NCBI RefSeq assembly: GCF_037976825.1
Contig: NZ_CP150269.1
Coordinates: 2,431,501 to 2,495,500 of the forward strand
Direction: 5' to 3'
From: Paenibacillus sp. FSL K6-1330
GTDB lineage: Bacteria > Bacillota > Bacilli > Paenibacillales > Paenibacillaceae
Length of the DNA stretch: 64,000 nucleotides
A program made the translations under genes and the position numbers. The notes below the pieces were generated by a model. That model worked only from the letters and a program-made list of their open reading frames with translations, was not told where the DNA came from and did not search any database. Below, piece by piece: positions 7,763 to 14,853 of the stretch (its first letter is position 1; each line of letters opens with the position of its first letter).

Positions 7763-7880
7763 GCATGGCTTATTTTCATTTATCGCATCTGCTCTTACGG
7801 TGGTAGCTGTATTCTTTGTTAATACTGCAAGTCCTGTTTTTGTGTATAGTGGTGATACACCCGAAGAGCTCTTGAAATAA
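7740..7880 (+). CDS. agrD: AgrD-like cyclic lactone autoinducer precursor (46 residues)
   Basis: Read by eye in the frame overlapping the end of agrB: a GTG at 7740 with AGGGAGGTGA seven bases upstream. The product begins MSVINKSKHGLFSFIAS, continues as a hydrophobic helix, then NTASPVFVYS and the acidic tail GDTPEELLK. This is the AgrD layout: amphipathic N-terminal leader, short core, then a conserved PEEL-type tail removed by AgrB. The protein has no cysteine. The core serine (SPVFV or SPVFVY) would therefore give a lactone instead of a thiolactone, as known for some staphylococci. The exact ring boundary is inference. A terminator follows at 7922. Confidence 0.8.
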   Translation: MSVINKSKHGLFSFIASALTVVAVFFVNTASPVFVYSGDTPEELLK

Positions 7881-7921
7881 CCTTTCTAAATATGAATCCA
7901 TTATTATTCTGTTTATTGAAT

Positions 7922-7950
7922 TCTGGTACCTACTAGGTGCCGGATTTTTC
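7922..7950 (+). terminator. intrinsic terminator after agrD
   Basis: Ten-pair stem TCTGGTACCT (7922-7931) / AGGTGCCGGA (7935-7944), with wobble pairs, followed by TTTTT. Confidence 0.75.
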
Positions 7951-8067
7951 TTTTACTATCAACATCAACAAAGCATGATCATGCAAATTAAACTGTAGTC
8001 ATCATGACCAGGATTTATAAATTGCTGCGTCCTCCTTTAATCAAGTGCAGTCAGGGTAAAATTGACA

Positions 8068-8112
8068 TTGCTAAAAGAACGAATGTTTGCATATAATACA
8101 AACAAACGTTCT
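8068..8112 (+). promoter_or_regulatory. promoter with two LexA-like boxes
   Basis: TTGCTA (8068-8073), 18-base spacer, TATAAT (8092-8097). Box 1 AGAACGAATGTTTG (8076-8089) lies between the -35 and -10, box 2 CAAACAAACGTTCT (8099-8112) just after the -10. Each matches 12 of 14 positions of the Bacillus LexA consensus CGAACRNRYGTTYC. This should be tightly SOS-regulated. Confidence 0.65.
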
Positions 8113-8128
8113 GGTTAGAGGTGGTGGC

Positions 8129-8338
8129 ATGATGTTTAAGAATTACCTAGAGCAAACCATAGAAATCATATATGAAGACAGGAAAGGGAATATCACCCAA
8201 CGGAAAATACAGATACACAGTATTCGGGATCATCGGATACGGGCAACGTGTCTGGAGACTGGAAAACCTCGGGTGTTTAATGAACATAATATTCTGTCCT
8301 GGAGACCCGGGAAAGGAAGGGGAACGCATGCTTCCTGA
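8129..8338 (+). CDS. small stand-alone WYL-like domain protein, probably SOS-controlled
   Basis: 69 residues from ATG 8129 (MMFKNYLEQTIEII), with AGAGGTGG about five bases upstream; ATG 8132 is an alternative. The pattern IEIIYEDRKGNITQRKIQIHSI, followed by a short strand and RVFNEHNILSW, resembles the SH3-like beta barrel at the start of WYL domains, which bind nucleic acid or ligands in PafBC-type regulators. No helix-turn-helix is attached. The two LexA-like boxes in its promoter suggest induction by DNA damage. A GTG/ATG upstream at 8087 falls inside the promoter and is rejected. It probably shares the terminator at 8391-8432. The WYL assignment is by eye only. Confidence 0.6.
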   Translation: MMFKNYLEQTIEIIYEDRKGNITQRKIQIHSIRDHRIRATCLETGKPRVFNEHNILSWRPGKGRGTHAS

Positions 8339-8390
8339 CGGAACGAATATGGCTGAGAATCTCGGTCAACCCAAATAGACAATAGGTTTA

Positions 8391-8432
8391 GAAAATGAAA
8401 AACCCCTGAAGCCAATGGCATCAAGGGTTTTC
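8391..8432 (-). terminator. terminator downstream of tRNA-Val
   Basis: Imperfect hairpin with arms AAAACCCCTGAAGCCA (8399-8414) and TGGCATCAAGGGTTTT. On the minus strand it ends GGGGTTTTTCATTTTC. Confidence 0.6.
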
Positions 8433-8437
8433 GATTA

Positions 8438-8510
8438 TGATCTGTAGTGGGCTCGAACCACTGACCCCTACCCTGTCAAGATAGTGCTCTCCCAGCTGAG
8501 CTAACAGATC
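8438..8510 (-). tRNA. tRNA-Val (anticodon GAC)
   Basis: Minus-strand cloverleaf of 73 bases: acceptor GATCTGT/ACAGATC, D-arm GCTC...GAGC, anticodon stem CTATC/GGTAG with loop TTGACAG (anticodon GAC, reading GUC/GUU), T-arm AGTGG-TTCGAGC-CCACT, discriminator A. CCA is not encoded. It stands alone, with a promoter upstream and a hairpin downstream. Confidence 0.93.
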
Positions 8511-8536
8511 ATGAAATATTTAAAAAGGTAATTCAT

Positions 8537-8565
8537 ATATTACCAGCAGACAGTGTGGCTGTCAA
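8537..8565 (-). promoter_or_regulatory. promoter of tRNA-Val
   Basis: On the minus strand TTGACA (8565-8560), 17-base spacer, TAATAT (8542-8537), about 27 bases before the tRNA 5' end. Confidence 0.7.
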
Positions 8566-8645
8566 TGGTTTTCTCGTTATAAAAAATCACATTCCGGTTC
8601 AGACTAAATACAGCATGATTATGCCAATGGAGGAGTGTGAATGGC

Positions 8646-8909
8646 ATGGCAGGTGGGAAATCCCATCATTTTAATCGAGCCAGTCTGGTGCTCTCGTTGC
8701 TGGGGGTATCTGTACTAGGGAGCGGTTGCAGTATCTCGGAGAGAACGTCGGTGCAGCTGGAGCCGCTACATGGGCCTGCGGCGCCTGTAATGCTTGATGT
8801 TTACGGACGTTCGATAGATCAGGACGTATATTCTAAGCAGGGAAGCGGAGCACTGGAGCCGGTATCCCCGATGGATTCGGTGGATACCTTACGCGATCTC
8901 CACCCGTAA
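8646..8909 (+). CDS. small putative lipoprotein
   Basis: 87 residues from ATG 8646 (MAGGKSHHFNRASLVLSLLG). GGAGGAG is ten bases upstream; a GTG at 8637 touches the binding site and is less likely. The N-terminus has basic residues, a hydrophobic core and VLGSGC, an imperfect lipobox, so Cys ~28 may be lipidated. The remainder (SERTSVQLEPLHGPAAPVM) is proline- and acid-rich and has no domain I recognise. It is encoded alone, downstream of tRNA-Val and opposite a tiny membrane protein gene. The lipoprotein call is moderate because position -3 of the lipobox is Gly. Confidence 0.6.
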   Translation: MAGGKSHHFNRASLVLSLLGVSVLGSGCSISERTSVQLEPLHGPAAPVMLDVYGRSIDQDVYSKQGSGALEPVSPMDSVDTLRDLHP

Positions 8910-9027
8910 TGGGTGCAGCAACGTCTATAACAAATCGGTCATACCAATATCCCTACCTTTTGCTCGAACAGCGAGCAGAGCAAACCGCCGGCAGGCAAGC
9001 TGGCGATTTGCTGTAAAACGGCCGATG

Positions 9028-9138
9028 CTATTCCTCATCCCATTTGCGGGAATAACCTTTTTTAATCGCCCAAAAGATAGGGTAGATGATGATGGCTGAG
9101 ATGATAACAGCCCAAAATATCGTGGTTCCCATGCCCAT
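9028..9138 (-). CDS. 36-residue single-pass membrane protein
   Basis: Too short for standard ORF cut-offs. ATG at 9138 with AAAGGAG ten bases upstream. The product starts MGMGTTIFWAVIISAII, runs as one transmembrane helix with an aromatic belt (YPIFWAIKK), and ends in a charged tail, YSRKWDEE. Strong binding site, hydrophobic helix and positive-inside tail argue for a real gene. Family unknown; it belongs with the many small membrane proteins of Firmicutes. No partner gene is obvious. Confidence 0.55.
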   Translation of the reverse strand: MGMGTTIFWAVIISAIIIYPIFWAIKKGYSRKWDEE

Positions 9139-9257
9139 AAAGGCAATGCTCCTTTCAAAAAAACGTTAGCTTATACTATACAGGAAAATGATTATTTTGT
9201 ATAATATCTCGATCTGCGATATTACAAGGAATTGATTCTACATAAAGAGGTGTTGAA

Positions 9258-9701
9258 ATGGCAGCAGAAATCATAAATGTATCAACCGAAGAGCAGTTGC
9301 AGCAAGCGCTGGATATCCGGAAGGATGTTTTCGTGCTTGAACAGAAGGTTCCGATTGACCTGGAGATTGATGATTACGATCGTCTGGACTCCGATGCACA
9401 TCATGTCCTGATCAAGTCGGAGGGACAGTACGCGGCAACTGGACGTATCACCTATTACAATAAGGACTCCGCCAAAATGCAGCGCATTGCGGTACGTAAG
9501 CCATTCCGATCCAAAGGGATAGGGCGTGTGCTGATGATGGCACTGGAAACGCAGGCGCGTGAATTGAAACTGCAGTATTCCGTGCTGGATGCGCAGGTGC
9601 AGGCGGAGGCGTTTTATCGCAAGCTGGGGTATGAGACGATTTCGGACGAGCCGTTTGATGATGCTGGCATTCCCCATGTTCGTATGAAAAAGGAACTGTA
9701 G
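9258..9701 (+). CDS. GNAT family N-acetyltransferase (YjcF/ElaA-like)
   Basis: 147 residues. It begins with the ElaA/YjcF-type segment ALDIRKDVFVLEQKVP, then IDDYDRLDSDAHHVL. The acetyl-CoA site is RIAVRKPFRSKGIGRVLM (about residues 79-96, Arg-x-x-Gly-x-Gly pattern), and the motif B region is AEAFYRKLGYE. The length is normal for this subfamily; the substrate is unknown. AGAGGTG lies about seven bases before ATG 9258. It is monocistronic and ends at a strong bidirectional terminator shared with the convergent small gene at 9792. Confidence 0.88.
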   Translation: MAAEIINVSTEEQLQQALDIRKDVFVLEQKVPIDLEIDDYDRLDSDAHHVLIKSEGQYAATGRITYYNKDSAKMQRIAVRKPFRSKGIGRVLMMALETQARELKLQYSVLDAQVQAEAFYRKLGYETISDEPFDDAGIPHVRMKKEL

Positions 9702-9750
9702 GCATCTTCTTAACTATAAGGTGGCTGATGATCCCATCGTTCTAAAAAGG

Positions 9751-9783
9751 AAAGACCTCGAGTATCGATTCGAGGTCTTTTTA
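9751..9783. terminator. bidirectional terminator between acetyltransferase and DUF3892 gene
   Basis: Perfect stem AAAGACCTCGA (9751-9761) / TCGAGGTCTTT (9770-9780), A-rich before and T-run after. Confidence 0.9.
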
Positions 9784-9791
9784 GGCATGAA

Positions 9792-10025
9792 TTAAAAGTT
9801 TGGCATATTATCCAGGTTGTTGCTGGGATCGCCATCCGCATTGGAACGAAGATGTTCATCTCCGTCACGTCCACGGAATACGTTCACGTTTTTGATTTCT
9901 TTATTCTTGGCCATCTGTTGTGCAGTCTTGTAGTCCACGACACTACCGTTATCCAGCTTCAGTTCGATGATGTCGCCGTCGCCATTTTTACGGACGCCTA
10001 CGATTTCTTGTTGTGTATTATCCAT
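9792..10025 (-). CDS. DUF3892 domain protein
   Basis: 77 residues; the DUF3892 pattern is clear: QQEIVGVRKNGDGDIIELKL, then VVDYKTAQQMAKNKEI and VFRGRDGDEHLRSNADG. This family is small, soluble and of unknown function, common in Bacillus and Paenibacillus. The tail DPSNNLDNMPNF is low-complexity and polar. ATG 10025 with GGAGGCGA eight bases upstream. It is followed convergently by the terminator at 9751-9783 and preceded by the MBL-fold gene on the same strand (62-base gap), so co-transcription is possible. Confidence 0.85.
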   Translation of the reverse strand: MDNTQQEIVGVRKNGDGDIIELKLDNGSVVDYKTAQQMAKNKEIKNVNVFRGRDGDEHLRSNADGDPSNNLDNMPNF

Positions 10026-10087
10026 ATAGATCGCCTCCCGGAATTAGTGTTCCCGGGAACCCTCATAAACTATTCATCTATATTGAA

Positions 10088-10825
10088 CTACAATTCGTAT
10101 ACCCGCTGCTGCTCCACAAATTCCATGATTCCGGTCTTGCCAATGAAAGCTTCGACCTCATCACTGTAATGCATGAGATAGGTGCGTTCCTGAATTTCTT
10201 CAGGAAGGCTGAGCAGCTCATCCAGTGTCGTATGAACCTCGCCGGGGCCTTGCAGCTGACATTCATGCAGAATCACTTCACAATCCCGCTCATTCACCAG
10301 TTGATTGAGCAGGATCGGATCGAATACCATGTCAGCACTGTAAAATATTCGATCATTCAGATAAAGCGAATAGCTGTCCTTGCCGGGAATATGCTGCGTA
10401 TGAATCAGCTCTACCGAGATGCCTGATGAAATATGGGCCTTCACTCCCGGTTTCAGAGGGTGTACGTCAAATACATCATGCAGGGAGGAGATATGTCCCT
10501 GTTGATATAATCCGCCTTTGAGTGAATGTTCCCATATCGGTTCCACCAGCGATTCAGCAATGTAAAGCGGGAGTTTGCGGTTGTATTTCATTTTCATCAT
10601 AAAGGCAAGCTCTTCGAGTCCGCCCACATGGTCGGCATGAATGTGTGTGATAAGCACGGCATCGATATCGTTAAATGTCTTATTCAGCTGATGTAGTGCC
10701 ATTGGAGCGGTGATGCCGCAGTCGATCATAAGTGTGAAATTCCCGTCATGTACCAGTGCGTTATTGTTATAGTAGTTCTTGGCAAACGCACTGCCGGTGC
10801 CAAGCATTTGTAATGTCAGTGTCAA
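10088..10825 (-). CDS. MBL-fold metallohydrolase (RNase Z-like)
   Basis: 245 residues from a TTG at 10825 ([20 protein letters not shown]), with AGGAGG nine bases upstream. The open frame continues to 11038, but that extension has no binding site and reads as non-coding. The metal-binding signature HIHADHVGG lies at about residue 59-67, with further ligands in SADMVFD and HYSD near the C-terminus. The short N-terminal LGTGSAF and overall size resemble the RNase Z/arylsulfatase-like branch of the metallo-beta-lactamase fold. The substrate (tRNA 3' trailers, cyclic nucleotides or other) cannot be decided from sequence alone. It is probably cytoplasmic. Confidence 0.82.
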   Translation of the reverse strand: MTLTLQMLGTGSAFAKNYYNNNALVHDGNFTLMIDCGITAPMALHQLNKTFNDIDAVLITHIHADHVGGLEELAFMMKMKYNRKLPLYIAESLVEPIWEHSLKGGLYQQGHISSLHDVFDVHPLKPGVKAHISSGISVELIHTQHIPGKDSYSLYLNDRIFYSADMVFDPILLNQLVNERDCEVILHECQLQGPGEVHTTLDELLSLPEEIQERTYLMHYSDEVEAFIGKTGIMEFVEQQRVYEL

Positions 10826-11076
10826 TGGATGAAACCTCCTGATGATATGATATGTAGTCCAGTATGCTAATGTATATTTTAACGAATTCCACGTTGATTT
10901 ACACGGATTATATGATCGAATCGGCCCTGAAATGCAGTATAATTCGCGATAGGCACAAACCTTACTGCATGAGGAAAAAATTTTACCACAAAGTGCAAAA
11001 TTGTCCGCAACTTGTTTTTTGACATGTAGTATACACATATAACAACAAGATGAGCCAATGGAGGGAAATGATTATT

Positions 11077-11631
11077 ATGAAATGGAAAAAAGTGATGGCA
11101 TGTATGCTAGTGCTCTCTTTAATGGGTGGCAGCACCCTTTTGTTTGCAGATTCCGTCAATGAGCGTGTCCGTGTCTGGCTGAACGGTCATGAATTGAAGG
11201 ATGGCGGATATTTAATTGATGGCAAAACCTATGTGCCGGTTCGGGAATTTGACGGGGCCGTGGATTGGAATCCCGCGAATGGACAAGTTCAAGTCATCAA
11301 GCCGAACGTGCATATATTTCTGTTTAAAGGAGATACTGTATTCGGCAACGTGAACAAGGGTAAGCTGAAATTCAATGTTTTTAGCCAGGTGGACAGCTTA
11401 AACAACGATATTCATTCAGTGAAAGTAGCGATTGAGGATCCTTCGGGCAATATCAAGGATATTCAGTCCCAGGAAGTGAAGGATCGCAAGGATAACTTCT
11501 GGTTCCGAACCTATGATTTCACGTACGATTTTAAAACGGCGGGCAAATACTCGGTAGGTTTTTATGTAAAAGTCAAACCGGATGACGGTTTTGTGAAAGT
11601 TGCGGAAAAAGTGATTACTGCCCTAAATTGA
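11077..11631 (+). CDS. secreted protein with copper-amine-oxidase-like N-terminal domain
   Basis: 184 residues from ATG 11077 (MKWKKVMACMLVLSLMGGS), with GGAGGG eleven bases upstream; ATGs at 11050 and 11068 are alternatives. A signal peptide ends near FADS (~residue 24). Then comes the copper amine oxidase N-terminal-like fold (VRVWLNGHELKDGGYLIDGKTYVPVREF), a module Paenibacillus uses widely in exported proteins. It has no amine oxidase catalytic part here. The second half (VDSLNNDIHSVKVAIEDPSG) resembles a beta-sandwich. Role unknown, perhaps wall- or matrix-associated. It starts away from the MBL gene. Confidence 0.75.
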   Translation: MKWKKVMACMLVLSLMGGSTLLFADSVNERVRVWLNGHELKDGGYLIDGKTYVPVREFDGAVDWNPANGQVQVIKPNVHIFLFKGDTVFGNVNKGKLKFNVFSQVDSLNNDIHSVKVAIEDPSGNIKDIQSQEVKDRKDNFWFRTYDFTYDFKTAGKYSVGFYVKVKPDDGFVKVAEKVITALN

Positions 11632-11656
11632 TGGGCCCTAAGGCGATTGGCAGAAA

Positions 11657-11686
11657 TTGACCTGGAGAAGCTATCCGTGATACGAT
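11657..11686 (+). promoter_or_regulatory. promoter of the DUF1292 gene
   Basis: TTGACC (11657-11662), 18-base spacer, TACGAT (11681-11686), about 40 bases before the start codon. Confidence 0.6.
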
Positions 11687-11725
11687 ACGAAAGTATGATA
11701 ATTTAACCGAAGTGAGGTTTTTTCA

Positions 11726-12049
11726 ATGAGTGAACACAAACATGAACACGGAGATGCTTGCGGCTGCGGTCACGATCATGACCACGACCACGAACATGAA
11801 GAGTTTGTGCTGACATTGACGGATGAAGAAGGAAAAGAAGTAGAGATGGTTCTTGTGGAGACATTTGATGTCGGCGAGAAACTCTATGCGCTTTTGCTTG
11901 AACGCGAAAATCCGGAAGCGGACGGCGTCATTCTACGTATGGAAGAAGAGAACGAGGAAATGGTTCTTTACAATATTGAGGACGAAGAAGAATGGAATGA
12001 AGTAGAGGCGGTTTACAACGAACTGGTCGCTGCTGCAAACCAGGAATAA
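11726..12049 (+). CDS. DUF1292 protein with His-rich N-terminus
   Basis: 107 residues. The C-terminal two thirds match DUF1292 (YrzB-like): FVLTLTDEEGKEVEMVLVETF, then YALLLERENP and VLYNIEDEEEWNEVEAVYNEL. The N-terminus carries an unusual tract, MSEHKHEHGDACGCGHDHD, that continues as HDHEHEE. Its ten-plus histidines and two cysteines suggest metal (Ni, Zn or Cu) binding; that is inference. The protein is very acidic otherwise. AAGTGAGG lies nine bases before ATG 11726. Single gene with its own promoter and a very strong terminator shared with speA. Confidence 0.85.
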   Translation: MSEHKHEHGDACGCGHDHDHDHEHEEFVLTLTDEEGKEVEMVLVETFDVGEKLYALLLERENPEADGVILRMEEENEEMVLYNIEDEEEWNEVEAVYNELVAAANQE

Positions 12050-12060
12050 GACTCCTAAGC

Positions 12061-12100
12061 AATAAACCCGGTGCGAACCTCTCGCACCGGGTTTATTGTA
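12061..12100. terminator. bidirectional terminator between DUF1292 gene and speA
   Basis: Perfect 16-pair stem (12061-12076 / 12082-12097) around core CCCGGTGCGA, serving both convergent genes. Confidence 0.92.
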
Positions 12101-12115
12101 TTTACAGCTGCCATT

Positions 12116-13603
12116 TTAGAATATAGGATCCGTTTCCACGATGACTTTAACATTTTGGATACTGCGGTCCTCAGGACCTTTCACCGGAAGGCCTACCTCG
12201 ACATGATCGATAATGTAATCGATGTTTTCCTGGGAAATCACTTCGCCCGGAAGCAGAATCGGAATGCCTGGCGGGTAGACATAGATGAATTCGGCAATAA
12301 TGCGTCCTGCCGATTCCTTGAAAGGTACAACCTCTGTATCCCCGTAAAACGCATCGCGAGGGATAAGCGACAACTGCGGAATTTCTGGTGTTTTCACAAC
12401 CAACTCGTTAATCTCATTCACATGCATGTACTGATTCGAAAGCTCGCGGAGCGCTGTCAGCAAAATATCGATGGCCTCCTGATTGTCTCCAGGTGTAATG
12501 AGGCACAGAATATTGTACATATCACTGAGCTCAACTTCAATATTGTAGTGATCCCGCAGCCAGTTCTCGGTTTCATATCCTGTAATGCCGAGATGGCGTA
12601 CATGGATCGTCAATTTGGTCGGATCATAGGAGTATGTTGCTTCTCCGCCTAATATTTCTTCACCGAAGCTGTACAAACCTTCGATTTTATTGACTTCCTG
12701 ACGTGCATATTGCGCCAATTCAATCGTCCTTGCTGCCATTTCTCGTCCATGCAGCGCCAGACTGCGGCGTGAAGTATCAAGCGATGCCAGCAGGATGTAG
12801 GAGGTGGAGGTTGTGGTCAGCATGCTGATGATCGTCTGTACGCGATAAGGATTGATGTATCCGTTCTTGGTATTCACGTTCAGTACGGAGCTCTGCGTCA
12901 TCGAGCCGCCGAGTTTGTGCACGCTGGTCGCAGCCATATCGGCCCCGGCTTCCATTGCCGACATCGGAAGATCTTCATGAAAATGGATCAATACGCCGTG
13001 CGCCTCATCCACGAGAACGGGTACGTTGTAGCTGTGAGCCAAATCCACGATTTCTTTCAGATTGGCGCTTACGCCGAAGTATGTCGGGTTAATGACCAAT
13101 ACGGCTTTGGCGTCAGGGTGACGTTTTAATGCTTTCCGGACCGAGCTGATGGTGATGCCGTGATCGATGCCCACATTGGCATCCTGGGCAGGCGATACGA
13201 ATACAGGCTTGGCCCCGGTAAAAATGATGGCGGAAAGCACGGATTTATGGACATTGCGCGGTACGATGATTTTATCGCCAGGCGAACATACCGACATGAT
13301 CATAGTCATGATCGCTCCACTTGTTCCTTGGACACTGAAGTAGGTGTGATCGGCACCGAATGCATCGGCGGCCAGCTTTTGGGCTTCCTCGATGACGCCT
13401 GTAGGTTGATGTAAATCATCCAGCGGCGCAATATTGATCAAATCTATAGAAAAGGCGTTATCCCCTATAAATTCCCTGAATTCGGCATCGGTGCCGAGGC
13501 CCTTCTTATGTCCCGGAATGTGAAATTGCACGGGGTTTTTGGCCGCATGTTCTTTAAGTGCGGTGAAGAGCGGTGTACGACTGTGGTCCATGGACGTTGT
13601 CAC
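12116..13603 (-). CDS. speA: arginine decarboxylase (aminotransferase-fold, SpeA type)
   Basis: 495-residue PLP enzyme of the Orn/Lys/Arg decarboxylase class I family (Bacillus SpeA/YaaO-like). It converts arginine to agmatine, the first step to putrescine and spermidine. Visible: PVQFHIPGHKKG near the N-terminus, TYFSVQGTSGA (PLP phosphate region), VDEAHG (pyridine-binding Asp) and the Schiff-base lysine in ATSVHKLGGS. The small C-terminal domain includes YPPGIPILLPGE. A GTG at 13603 has AGGGAAAGG at suitable spacing; an ATG at 13591 (MDHSRTPLF) matches the usual Bacillus N-terminus and is an alternative. SpeA and YaaO-type lysine decarboxylases are hard to separate by eye. Confidence 0.85.
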   Translation of the reverse strand: MTTSMDHSRTPLFTALKEHAAKNPVQFHIPGHKKGLGTDAEFREFIGDNAFSIDLINIAPLDDLHQPTGVIEEAQKLAADAFGADHTYFSVQGTSGAIMTMIMSVCSPGDKIIVPRNVHKSVLSAIIFTGAKPVFVSPAQDANVGIDHGITISSVRKALKRHPDAKAVLVINPTYFGVSANLKEIVDLAHSYNVPVLVDEAHGVLIHFHEDLPMSAMEAGADMAATSVHKLGGSMTQSSVLNVNTKNGYINPYRVQTIISMLTTTSTSYILLASLDTSRRSLALHGREMAARTIELAQYARQEVNKIEGLYSFGEEILGGEATYSYDPTKLTIHVRHLGITGYETENWLRDHYNIEVELSDMYNILCLITPGDNQEAIDILLTALRELSNQYMHVNEINELVVKTPEIPQLSLIPRDAFYGDTEVVPFKESAGRIIAEFIYVYPPGIPILLPGEVISQENIDYIIDHVEVGLPVKGPEDRSIQNVKVIVETDPIF

Positions 13604-13648
13604 AACCTTTCCCTATGTTTATTTTCTTATGATTTGTTGATTTCTGTT

Positions 13649-13676
13649 TTTATATAAACAAAATTGAGTATAGCAA
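13649..13676 (-). promoter_or_regulatory. probable promoter of speA
   Basis: Minus strand TTGCTA (13676-13671), 16-base spacer, TATAAA (13654-13649), about 45 bases before the start. Confidence 0.45.
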
Positions 13677-13867
13677 AATAGGGGGGGAATGCAAGGAGAA
13701 TGAACGTCTTTTTTTGCTTCGTCCAGCAACGCTTCAAACTTTAGACATATTAATGGAGGAGCAACAAGATCTTCATCGTTCCTTCATTAAAATATCATCC
13801 ATAAGAAAAACGTCTATCGACGTACTTTTTCGGAAGACAGACCGCGGTTAAAGGAAGTTTTTCTTGC

Positions 13868-13915
13868 GATTATAGAATTGTTCAGCTTCGCTGAAAATTT
13901 ATAAATTCTATAATC
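13868..13915. repeat. nested inverted repeat in the intergenic region
   Basis: Outer arms GATTATAGAATT (13868-13879) and AATTCTATAATC (13904-13915) are perfect 12-base complements. Inside them lies TTCAG-CTTCG-CTGAA (13881-13895). The rest of the gap (13604-13867) shows only the speA promoter and a weak ACGTC-TATC-GACGT dyad near 13809. This may be one copy of a dispersed intergenic repeat, as the composition is unlike its flanks. Confidence 0.6.
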
Positions 13916-13942
13916 TTAAAAAAAGAGCTGCACCAGCAGCCC
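13916..13942 (-). terminator. terminator of the UPF0637 gene
   Basis: Minus strand stem GCTGC-TGGT-GCAGC (13940-13927) followed by TCTTTTTTT. Confidence 0.65.
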
Positions 13943-13965
13943 TTTTCATCAACATATCTTGCTCA

Positions 13966-14589
13966 TTAAAACGCCATTTTATAAAGCGGCAGCAGCGACT
14001 CAAACGTCTCCTGCACCTTTTGCACCAGCTCGTCCCCTTCAAGCTTGACGGCTTCCTCGCGCGGGATGCGCAGTCCGCACATGACTTCAGCCTTTTTCAC
14101 CTGCTTCAGCTTCTCAATCAGACGCGTGAAATCCTCCTCGCTCATATCCTGATGAGGGGTGCCGGACGGGTTCATGTGATCCATGGACCAGTAGAAATTT
14201 TTGGGCAGCGCCTTTGCTGTTTTCTTCAGCTTGGCTTCCAGGTTGCTGGCAAACACGGTCTTATTGGGACTTTCGTAAATAATCGCGAAGATGACAAACA
14301 GATGGGTTCCGAACATGCCTACCTCAAAATGAGGCAGTGCTTTGTACCCGCGTTTGCTGGCAGCCCAAGCGACCCAAGTGTCAATGGGAGGATTGACAGT
14401 GCGTCTTGCATGCTTGGCGACATGCACAAACATCTCTTCCCCAGCCAAGACGGATACATAGGGGGCGAGCTCAGCCCCTAGCGCCTCCAGCTTGGGTCTT
14501 ACCCGTTCAATGAGAACCTCCATACGGGCTTCAAGCCCGGGAACGGAGAATACGTCGAAATCTTGATCTGTAAATCCGGTAACCGTCAT
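13966..14589 (-). CDS. UPF0637/DUF1054 family protein (YktB-like)
   Basis: 207 residues from ATG 14589 (MTVTGFTDQDFDVFSVPG), with GGGAGG eleven bases upstream; the frame extends to 14730 without a better signal. The DUF1054 pattern is clear: DVFSVPGLEARMEVL, then HVAKHARRTVNPPIDTWVAW, GYKALPHFEVGMFGTHLFV and NFYWSMDHMNPSG. The structure of this family is known but its function is not. It has no signal peptide or membrane segment. It is divergently oriented to the unknown gene at 14854. YktB-like genes are widespread in Bacillales, usually as single genes, as here. Confidence 0.88.
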   Translation of the reverse strand: MTVTGFTDQDFDVFSVPGLEARMEVLIERVRPKLEALGAELAPYVSVLAGEEMFVHVAKHARRTVNPPIDTWVAWAASKRGYKALPHFEVGMFGTHLFVIFAIIYESPNKTVFASNLEAKLKKTAKALPKNFYWSMDHMNPSGTPHQDMSEEDFTRLIEKLKQVKKAEVMCGLRIPREEAVKLEGDELVQKVQETFESLLPLYKMAF

Positions 14590-14853
14590 GGATGTGATGG
14601 CCTCCCTGTTGTAGATGTTATCGTTACTAAACTCGGTTTTTAGATAACTTATTATAACATAAGGCGAATGGACATCACGCATTACCCAGAAAAGCTTCAC
14701 CGTATGTTCATGTGGGCTAAAAATAGTCAATAAACCAAGTTACCGTTACATAAGATGGAGTATAAGATATAGATAAGACAACATCAAAAGCAGCCATGGG
14801 GGAAATCTTCACCGCCGTTTAATGATCGGTAGTAAACCGGAGGAGGGAGTGCC

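Noticed and set aside
8062..8097. TTGACA at 8062 as -35 of the WYL-like gene
   Set aside because: The distance to TATAAT is 24 bases, too long; TTGCTA at 8068 with 18 bases fits better.
10826..11038. N-terminal extension of the MBL-fold gene
   Set aside because: No binding site before 11038, composition is non-coding, and a perfect AGGAGG precedes TTG 10825.
12071..12652. 193-residue plus-strand ORF opposite speA
   Set aside because: Shadow of speA; begins in the terminator region without start signals.
13809..13830. ACGTC-TATC-GACGT hairpin with T-run as a terminator
   Set aside because: Only a five-pair stem, with no gene ending next to it on either strand.
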